The notes beneath the pieces are model-generated. The model did no database searches. It saw only the letters and a program-made list of their open reading frames with translations, and was not told the origin of the DNA. Of a stretch of 10,378 bases of DNA, positions 6,551-10,378 are shown piece after piece. Origin of the DNA: JALCSJ01 sp036788835 (GTDB taxonomy: Bacteria; Bacillota; Negativicutes; Acidaminococcales; Acidaminococcaceae); contig DAIQMR010000041.1 of assembly GCA_036788835.1 (NCBI GenBank), forward strand, positions 1-10,378. The letters run 5' to 3'. A program made the translations under genes and the position numbers. Numbering within the stretch: the first letter of the stretch is position 1; every line of letters starts with the position of its first letter.

Positions 6551-7585
6551 TTATTTAACTTCTTGAATTTGTTTAATCAAGTCTTTGTTGTCCCCGCCGT
6601 ACTTGTCATACAAAGGCTTTACGGCCTTTACGAACTCGTCATGTTGTGCAGGGGTCAGCTTGGTGATTGTGCTGCCGCCATCTCTGACTTTCTTTTCGGA
6701 AGCTTTTTCGCGGTCTGCCCAAAGCTTGCGTTCAACCTTGCCGGCTTCAATAGCGCATTCGCGAATAATCTTTTGGTCATCAGGACTGATTTTGTCCATA
6801 GTCTTCTTGGAAATAATCATTGGTTCAGGAACACGATTATGCTCATCTAGCATGTAGTTCTTAGCAACTTCGAAATGTCTGGTGCTTTCATAAGAAGGCC
6901 AGTTGTTTTCTGCTCCATCAATAACGCCGGTCTGCAGTGCGGAATAAACTTCACCATAAGCCATAGGAGTGGGGTTGGCGCCAACAGCCTTAACCATATC
7001 CATCATCATGGAAGACTCTTGCACACGAATTTTCATATCTTTCAGATCAGCCATGCTCTTAGCAGGGCTCTTGGTGTAGAAGTTGCGGGCACCGGCATCA
7101 AACCAGGTCAAACCAACAATGCCGGATTTATCAAGGGTCTTCAGCAAGTCTTGGCCAATCTTCCCGTCCAAAACTTTCCACATATGAGCTCCATCACGAT
7201 ACAGATAAGGTAATTGCAGAACGTTTAATTGTTTTGCGAATTCGGATAAGGGCGACAGGCTAACACGGGCCATATCAATACTACCGAATTGAATTTGTTC
7301 AATAACGGATTTTTCATCACCTAGTTGAGCACTGTCATAAACCTCAACAGTAATGCGGCCTTTGGTTTTATCTTTAACCAAATCGGCGAACTTGCGGGCT
7401 GCAGCAGTTGTGGGATAGTCTTTAGGTTGATTTTCTGCATAACGCAAAACCATCTTCTTGCCGGCAGCAGCAGGTTTTGCCGCTTCTTTCTTAGCGTCTC
7501 CGCCGCCACCGCAACCGCTGAGGGCAAAGGCACTAACCATCGCAAGTGATATTGCTGCTAAAACTCTCTTCTTTGTAAGCATCAT
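6551..7585 (-). CDS. dctP: TRAP transporter periplasmic substrate-binding lipoprotein (DctP family), probably uronate-specific
   Basis: This 344-residue binding protein captures the substrate outside the membrane and hands it to DctQM. It has a lipoprotein signal peptide: KKR, a hydrophobic core, and the lipobox ALSG-C25, followed by a Gly-rich linker. The mature DctP fold starts at about residue 45. Family signatures are VYDSAQLGDEKSVIEQIQFGSIDM (82-105), GARNFYT with R167, KIRVQES with R187 (the arginine that clamps the substrate carboxylate in this family) and ALQTGVIDGAENN (216-228). The first of two tandem ATGs (7583-7585) is chosen because GGAGG lies 8 bases upstream. It leads the dctPQM-uxaC operon, driven by the promoter at 7666-7693 and probably repressed at 7646-7661. 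Uronate specificity is inferred from uxaC and kdgF nearby. Confidence 0.95.
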   Translation of the reverse strand: MMLTKKRVLAAISLAMVSAFALSGCGGGGDAKKEAAKPAAAGKKMVLRYAENQPKDYPTTAAARKFADLVKDKTKGRITVEVYDSAQLGDEKSVIEQIQFGSIDMARVSLSPLSEFAKQLNVLQLPYLYRDGAHMWKVLDGKIGQDLLKTLDKSGIVGLTWFDAGARNFYTKSPAKSMADLKDMKIRVQESSMMMDMVKAVGANPTPMAYGEVYSALQTGVIDGAENNWPSYESTRHFEVAKNYMLDEHNRVPEPMIISKKTMDKISPDDQKIIRECAIEAGKVERKLWADREKASEKKVRDGGSTITKLTPAQHDEFVKAVKPLYDKYGGDNKDLIKQIQEVK

Positions 7586-7645
7586 AATATTATCCTCCTT
7601 GATAATTTTGTAGACTTACATTTCCGTTTTTGGATATGCACATTT

Positions 7646-7661
7646 ATGTAATCCCTTACAT
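7646..7661. promoter_or_regulatory. Operator-like palindrome over the dctP transcription start
   Basis: ATGTAA-TCCC-TTACAT is a perfect 6+6 inverted repeat around 4 bases. On the minus strand it begins four bases after the dctP -10 box, so it covers the predicted start site, a classic repressor position. Related sites occur at 7876-7891 and 9426-9441. A further half-site, ATGTAAG on the minus strand, lies at 7615-7621 in the leader. The LacI-family protein encoded next door is the likely ligand. Confidence 0.7.
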
Positions 7662-7665
7662 TTCG

Positions 7666-7693
7666 ATTATACCATTTTTACAAGAACCGTCAA
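7666..7693 (-). promoter_or_regulatory. Promoter of the dctPQM-uxaC operon
   Basis: On the minus strand, TTGACG (7688-7693) and TATAAT (7666-7671) are separated by 16 bases, a near-consensus sigma-A promoter. The start is expected near 7659, giving a leader of about 75 bases. A promoter this strong fits control by a repressor. Confidence 0.85.
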
Positions 7694-7698
7694 CAGAA

Positions 7699-7730
7699 AA
7701 TAGTGAATTTTTGCAAAATTCTATACTATT
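7699..7730. repeat. 32-bp inverted repeat next to the dctP -35 box
   Basis: AATAGT (7699-7704) and GAATTTT (7705-7711) are mirrored by AAAATTC (7715-7721) and ACTATT (7725-7730). The centre is TGC and a three-base TAT bulge lies on one side. It begins 6 bases upstream of the dctP -35 box. The position suits an activator site. The outer AAATAGTGA (7698-7706) recurs at 7833-7841, just after the lacI -10 box. Confidence 0.6.
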
Positions 7731-7778
7731 CGCACAACGGAAAAAACAGCGGTTTTTCTTGTTTTTCAAGCTAATACA

Positions 7779-7860
7779 CACTTTTTCTCACTTTTAATAG
7801 GGACTTGCACTTTGGCGAAATTTGTGTATACTAAATAGTGAGATGTTTCAGAAAAGTGCA
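7779..7860. repeat. Phased CACTTT repeats and an inverted partner around the lacI promoter
   Basis: CACTTTT occurs at 7779-7785 and 7789-7795, exactly 10 bp apart, and CACTTT again at 7808-7813 overlapping the lacI -35 box. The inverted form AAAGTGCA at 7853-7860 pairs with TGCACTTT at 7807-7814 across the -10 box. Helical phasing suggests repeated binding of one protein, but the words are short and the region is AT-rich. Confidence 0.35.
7805..7832 (+). promoter_or_regulatory. Promoter of the LacI-family regulator gene
   Basis: TTGCAC (7805-7810) and TATACT (7827-7832) are 16 bases apart. Transcription would begin near 7839, leaving a leader of about 115 bases that holds the operator-like site 7876-7891. 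Confidence 0.7.
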
Positions 7861-7875
7861 AAATCTTGTAAAAAA

Positions 7876-7891
7876 CAGTAAGCCCTTACAT
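7876..7891. promoter_or_regulatory. Operator-like site in the leader of the LacI-family gene
   Basis: GTAA-GCCC-TTAC (7878-7889) is a perfect core. The 11-mer CCCTTACATTT (7883-7893) is identical to 7653-7663 at the dctP operator. Lying about 40 bases downstream of the predicted start, it would work as a roadblock for autoregulation. Part of it could also form a weak hairpin with GCTTGC (7898-7903) before six T's at 7905-7910. Confidence 0.55.
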
Positions 7892-7954
7892 TTTTAAGCT
7901 TGCCTTTTTTCATTGTGGATTCTTAAATTATCAATTTTCAGAAGGGAGGATGCA

Positions 7955-8944
7955 ATGACAATCTATGATATTGCCAAAAGCTGCGGCGTTTCTATAGCGA
8001 CTGTTTCAAGAGTTCTAAATGGCAGCGCTAAAGTCCGGGCAACCACTAGGGATAAAGTTCTGGCTGCCATGGAAGAGCAAAAATATTCTCCCAACCCATT
8101 TGCCCGCGGGCTGGGGCTGGATTCCATGAAAACGGTTGGTATCTTGTGCACCGATATTGCTGATGCCTTTTTTGCCAAAGCGGTTTCTTTGGTTGAGCCC
8201 AACCTACGGGCCAGGGGTTTTGACGTTATCTTGGGCTGTACGGGAAACGACCCGGATGACAAAAAGAAATATGTGCATCTGCTGATAGAACGGCATGTAG
8301 ATGCCATAATTCTCATAGGATCTTCTTTTAAAGAAATACTGGACCATTCCCATTTGGCCAAGGCAGCGGGCAGGGTTCCCATTTTTACCATTAATTGCAG
8401 CGTAAAATTTCCCAATGTTTATTGTGTTGTGTGTGACGAGGCAGGGGGATTTTGCGAAAGTGCCCAGCTCCTGGCAAAACGCGGCTATAAAGATATTCTT
8501 TATCTGTACGACAGACTTACCTACAGCGGACAGCAAAAGCTCAAAGGATTGCATGAGGGTCTTAAAAAATCCGGCCTGAAACCCAATCCCCGCCTGGAAA
8601 TAGTTGTGGAGAGAACCTTGTCTGATGCAGGAAATGTGGTAGAACAGCTTTTGGCAAAGAAGGTACCATTTGATGCCATTATGGCATCTGAAGATATTTT
8701 AGCTATCGGGGCTCAAAAGGCTCTGGTGGCCAGGGGATTGACCATGCCGGTAATCGGCTGCAACAATTCTATGCTGGCAAGCTGCTCCACCCCGGCTTTG
8801 ACCAGTCTGGACAATAGACTGGAGGCTCTGTGCCCCGCTACCGTGAATGTACTTTTGCAGGTGTTGGAGGGGAAGGGGAAAATGACCCCTTCTGTGACAA
8901 CTTTCGAACCATTTTTGTGTTATAGGGACAGTTTAAAAAAATGA
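7955..8944 (+). CDS. LacI-family transcriptional regulator, probable hexuronate-responsive repressor
   Basis: This 329-residue regulator has the standard LacI plan. The N-terminal helix-turn-helix TIYDIAKSCGVSIATVSRVLNG (2-23) is followed by a hinge region NPFARGLGLDS (47-57), which keeps the minor-groove leucine (L53). The periplasmic-binding-protein-like effector domain runs from about residue 60 to the end and finishes with the common PFLCYRDS tail. Its recognition helix ATVSR matches that of CcpA-like proteins that read TGTAA half-sites, which agrees with the TGTAA...TTACA sites found at dctP, lacI and kdgF. The ATG at 7955 has AGGGAGG five bases upstream. An upstream TTG at 7913 would add 14 residues before the helix-turn-helix and is rejected. 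Its position between the TRAP/uxaC operon and kdgF implies that the effector is a uronate or a later intermediate such as ketodeoxygluconate, but this is inference. Confidence 0.93.
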   Translation: MTIYDIAKSCGVSIATVSRVLNGSAKVRATTRDKVLAAMEEQKYSPNPFARGLGLDSMKTVGILCTDIADAFFAKAVSLVEPNLRARGFDVILGCTGNDPDDKKKYVHLLIERHVDAIILIGSSFKEILDHSHLAKAAGRVPIFTINCSVKFPNVYCVVCDEAGGFCESAQLLAKRGYKDILYLYDRLTYSGQQKLKGLHEGLKKSGLKPNPRLEIVVERTLSDAGNVVEQLLAKKVPFDAIMASEDILAIGAQKALVARGLTMPVIGCNNSMLASCSTPALTSLDNRLEALCPATVNVLLQVLEGKGKMTPSVTTFEPFLCYRDSLKK

Positions 8945-8991
8945 AAACAAAAAGAAAAAACCCCACTTAGTGAGGTTTTTCTTTTTGTTTT
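8944..8991. terminator. Long bidirectional terminator between the LacI-family gene and kdgF
   Basis: The A-rich arm 8944-8966 pairs with the T-rich arm 8970-8991 over about 20 pairs, with one bulged A, one C-A mismatch and a TTA loop. It starts at the last base of the regulator's stop codon and can also stop kdgF transcripts, whose stop lies at 9046. The 54 bases up to kdgF hold nothing else that I recognise. Confidence 0.88.
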
Positions 8992-9045
8992 GTAGGCAGT
9001 TCAGACTGCGGCTATGTGGTACTGTATCGATAATGTTTAGATAAA

Positions 9046-9378
9046 TTATCCCAGAAAATCGTCCCGCTTAGGGGCGAAGGTGTCTACAATCACTGACTCT
9101 TCCAAGGCCAGCAACACGCCATGTTCTACATTAGCCGGCATATAGACAACATCTCCGGCCCGGACAATTTGGTCCTGTCCGCCGACGCTGAATTTCAAGG
9201 CCCCGCTGATTACATAGGTGATTTGTTCATGAGGGTGCTTGTGCAAGGCGGAGGTTGTTCCGGCGGCAAATTTCAGCTGACACAACATGAGCTGGTCACA
9301 ATAGGCCATAATCTTGCGCTCAATACCGGGCTCCGGCCTTTGAACCTCAGGTACATCATTCTTCACGAAATAGTCCAT
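9046..9378 (-). CDS. kdgF: KdgF: cupin that linearises 4,5-unsaturated uronates
   Basis: KdgF converts the cyclic unsaturated galacturonate or glucuronate released by pectate lyases and unsaturated glucuronyl hydrolases to the linear keto form, 5-keto-4-deoxyuronate. It has 110 residues, the usual size, is cytosolic and carries no signal peptide. The single cupin barrel shows H46-x-H48-x3-Q52 and H86, the expected metal ligands. It also has D99-x-F101-x3-R105, the same spacing as the D/F/R active-site set that I recall for characterised KdgF (D102, F104, R108 in the Yersinia enzyme). GGAGG lies 8 bases before the ATG. The gene is transcribed alone from the extended -10 promoter at 9401-9409, with an operator-like site over the -35 position. 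The context supports unsaturated uronate use beside UxaC. Confidence 0.9.
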   Translation of the reverse strand: MDYFVKNDVPEVQRPEPGIERKIMAYCDQLMLCQLKFAAGTTSALHKHPHEQITYVISGALKFSVGGQDQIVRAGDVVYMPANVEHGVLLALEESVIVDTFAPKRDDFLG

Positions 9379-9400
9379 AGCTTTTACCTCCTATCGCTTC

Positions 9401-9431
9401 ATTATAGCATATTCTAAGAGAGCAAGGGCAA
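9401..9431 (-). promoter_or_regulatory. Promoter of kdgF with extended -10
   Basis: On the minus strand TATAAT (9401-9406) is preceded by TGC (9407-9409), forming an extended -10. The best -35 candidate, TTGCCC (9426-9431), is 19 bases away, longer than ideal. The leader is only about 16 bases, ending in the AGGAGG ribosome site. Confidence 0.7.
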
Positions 9432-9441
9432 GCCTTTACAA
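9426..9441. promoter_or_regulatory. Operator-like site over the kdgF -35 region
   Basis: On the minus strand this reads TTGTAAAGGCTTGCCC. Aligned with ATGTAAGGGATTACAT (dctP) and ATGTAAGGGCTTACTG (lacI) it shares TGTAA, the central GG and TT. It is the weakest of the three, with a degraded right half, but its place over the -35 box is what a repressor would need. Confidence 0.45.
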
Positions 9442-9497
9442 AAGAAATCTTTTTTTTACATATTTATATATTTTATCAACTTTTAAAAGATTTTTTT

Positions 9498-9506
9498 TGC
9501 TATAAT
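9498..9506 (+). promoter_or_regulatory. Extended -10 promoter of the secreted peptidase gene
   Basis: TGCTATAAT (9498-9506) is an extended -10. No good -35 is seen around 9478-9483. A run of eight T's (9491-9498) fills the spacer and another T8 lies at 9450-9457. The 168-base gap between the divergent kdgF and peptidase starts is otherwise AT-rich and carries only the two promoters and the kdgF operator. Confidence 0.65.
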
Positions 9507-9546
9507 TATACTAACAGCAATTACATTTTCAAAGGAGGGAAGGACA

Positions 9547-10378
9547 GTGTTAAAAAATAGGAACAAAAAATTATTGGCTGGTCGTATTGTATTGGCAGTG
9601 GTTTTAAGCACAGCGTGCCAGAGTATGACATATGGGACGGAGCATAAAATATCGTATGTCAGCGGTGGCGGTAAGACAATGTTTGAAGTACTGTATTTCA
9701 ATACGGGAGATACTGCCTATATGAATCCCCAGGATACAAGCAGCGAGAGGCTTGCCGGCCCTTCTCAATATAATATGACCGGAAGATATCAGTCGGCCTT
9801 AGAAAAAGGCTTGTCCTATTGGGCAGAGCTGCTGGGGCAGTCAGCACAAAATTCTGCGCCCATTCAGATCTTTTTAACAACTGAAAGCCAGTATGGGAAT
9901 GCTTCCGCTGGTACCATAGGGGTAGATTTTACTAAACAGATTACTCTTTATGAAAACTATTCAAAACAAGCAATACAAGACGGTTATGCCCTTTCCCACT
10001 ATAACCCTTTTGACGGCAGTACTCCTCAGGGTCTAGCTTCTTTCTCCGATATAACAATAGGGGAGTATTTAGGGGCAGATCGCATCGGGTCCACCGGTGG
10101 CTGGTATGTAGATGCCGAAACTGTTCTGCCGAACAATGAGCAGGCAGCGGACTACATTGGTACTGTACGCCATGAAATGGGCCATGCCCTGGGTATTTCT
10201 GCCAATACTGACTATGAATTAAATGAGCAAAATAAACGAAAAACAGATGATTACGGTAATCTAATAATGTATTTTTCCACAGACGCCGATACTTCCACAA
10301 ATGCCTGGAATATGCATTTGTATGACCAGAATCTGAATAAGGCACAGCCTGGCATGCGCATTGTTACAAATAATTACT
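9547..10378 (+). CDS. Secreted zinc metallopeptidase, partial (runs off the right edge)
   Basis: The open frame from the GTG at 9547 continues to the window end, giving 277 residues with no stop. AAAGGAGGG seven bases upstream supports the GTG. The N-terminus (KNRNKK, then LLAGRIVLAVVLSTAC) is a signal peptide. C24 is not in a proper lipobox, so processing by signal peptidase I is more likely. Zinc-site motif: H209-E-M-G-H213-A-L-G-I-S-A-N-T-D222. This matches the HExGHALG...D pattern of secreted metallopeptidases whose downstream region carries a W..hL.D.nG-like motif, here WNMHLYDQN (254-262). E210 is the catalytic base. The strict metzincin third histidine (HExxHxxGxxH) is missing, since that position is A219, so D222 or a later residue such as H257 would be the third ligand. 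In diderm Firmicutes such proteins are often autotransporter passengers, but the C-terminus is not visible. Confidence 0.85.
   Translation, partial: MLKNRNKKLLAGRIVLAVVLSTACQSMTYGTEHKISYVSGGGKTMFEVLYFNTGDTAYMNPQDTSSERLAGPSQYNMTGRYQSALEKGLSYWAELLGQSAQNSAPIQIFLTTESQYGNASAGTIGVDFTKQITLYENYSKQAIQDGYALSHYNPFDGSTPQGLASFSDITIGEYLGADRIGSTGGWYVDAETVLPNNEQAADYIGTVRHEMGHALGISANTDYELNEQNKRKTDDYGNLIMYFSTDADTSTNAWNMHLYDQNLNKAQPGMRIVTNNY

Noticed and set aside
7646..7661. CcpA cre sites as the sole explanation of the TGTAA...TTACA elements
   Set aside because: All three depart from the cre consensus at the central C and they coincide with a local LacI-family gene. CcpA is kept as an alternative, not the main call.
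7737..7758. A-rich/T-rich hairpin GAAAAA...TTTTTC in the lacI-dctP intergenic region as a terminator
   Set aside because: The paired arms are almost all A-T and no gene ends there, so it is more likely ordinary AT-rich promoter DNA.
7913..7954. TTG start for the LacI-family protein at 7913
   Set aside because: It adds 14 residues before the helix-turn-helix with no ribosome site; the ATG at 7955 is properly spaced from AGGGAGG.
9426..9546. Riboswitch or small RNA in the kdgF-peptidase gap
   Set aside because: The gap is AT-rich with two short-leader promoters and no GC-rich stems, leaving no room for a folded RNA element.
9941..10345. 134-codon minus-strand frame at the right edge
   Set aside because: It lies wholly antisense to the peptidase frame that holds the HEMGHALG motif, and it has no ribosome site.

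Overview
The window looks like a chromosomal segment of a low-to-medium GC bacterium of the Firmicutes type. It has sigma-A style -35/-10 boxes, strong GGAGG ribosome binding sites, occasional TTG and GTG starts, and U-tract hairpin terminators. Several products carry export signals, including a secreted cupin and the start of a large secreted metallopeptidase. Together with the TRAP transporter, this fits a diderm Firmicute (class Negativicutes) best, but no taxonomic marker is present, so that placement is inference.

Layout: (1) At 57-775 an exported cupin on the minus strand ends at a strong bidirectional terminator. It is divergent from (2) an exported two-domain protein with a DUF3298-like end (776-1897, plus). 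(3) After a repeat-rich, terminator-bearing leader comes an ornithine cyclodeaminase/mu-crystallin family enzyme (2086-3051, plus). (4) Convergent to it is a minus-strand operon, dctP-dctQ-dctM-uxaC (7585 down to 3114), encoding a complete tripartite TRAP transporter and uronate isomerase. (5) Divergent from dctP is a LacI-family regulator (7955-8944). (6) Convergent to the regulator is kdgF (9378-9046, minus), the cupin that linearises unsaturated uronates. (7) Divergent from kdgF is a secreted zinc metallopeptidase that runs off the right edge.

The coherent story is hexuronate (pectin-type) catabolism. The TRAP system probably imports galacturonate, glucuronate or unsaturated uronates. UxaC isomerises the saturated sugars and KdgF opens the unsaturated ones. 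The LacI protein is the obvious regulator. Reading the promoters by eye, I find three related 14-bp operator-like sites: one over the dctP start site, one in the lacI leader and one over the kdgF -35 region. They have the architecture of LacI/CcpA sites but with GG in place of the usual central CG. This ties kdgF to the dctPQM-uxaC operon although it sits in a separate transcription unit. The later pathway enzymes (UxaB/UxaA or UxuB/UxuA, KduI/KduD, KdgK, KdgA) are not in the window.

There is no tRNA, rRNA, CRISPR array, insertion sequence or phage gene that I can recognise. No wholly new multi-gene system is evident. The points most worth a second look are the shared operators, the 32-bp inverted repeat beside the dctP promoter, the repeat-plus-terminator leader of the cyclodeaminase gene, and a T8 tract inside the peptidase promoter.
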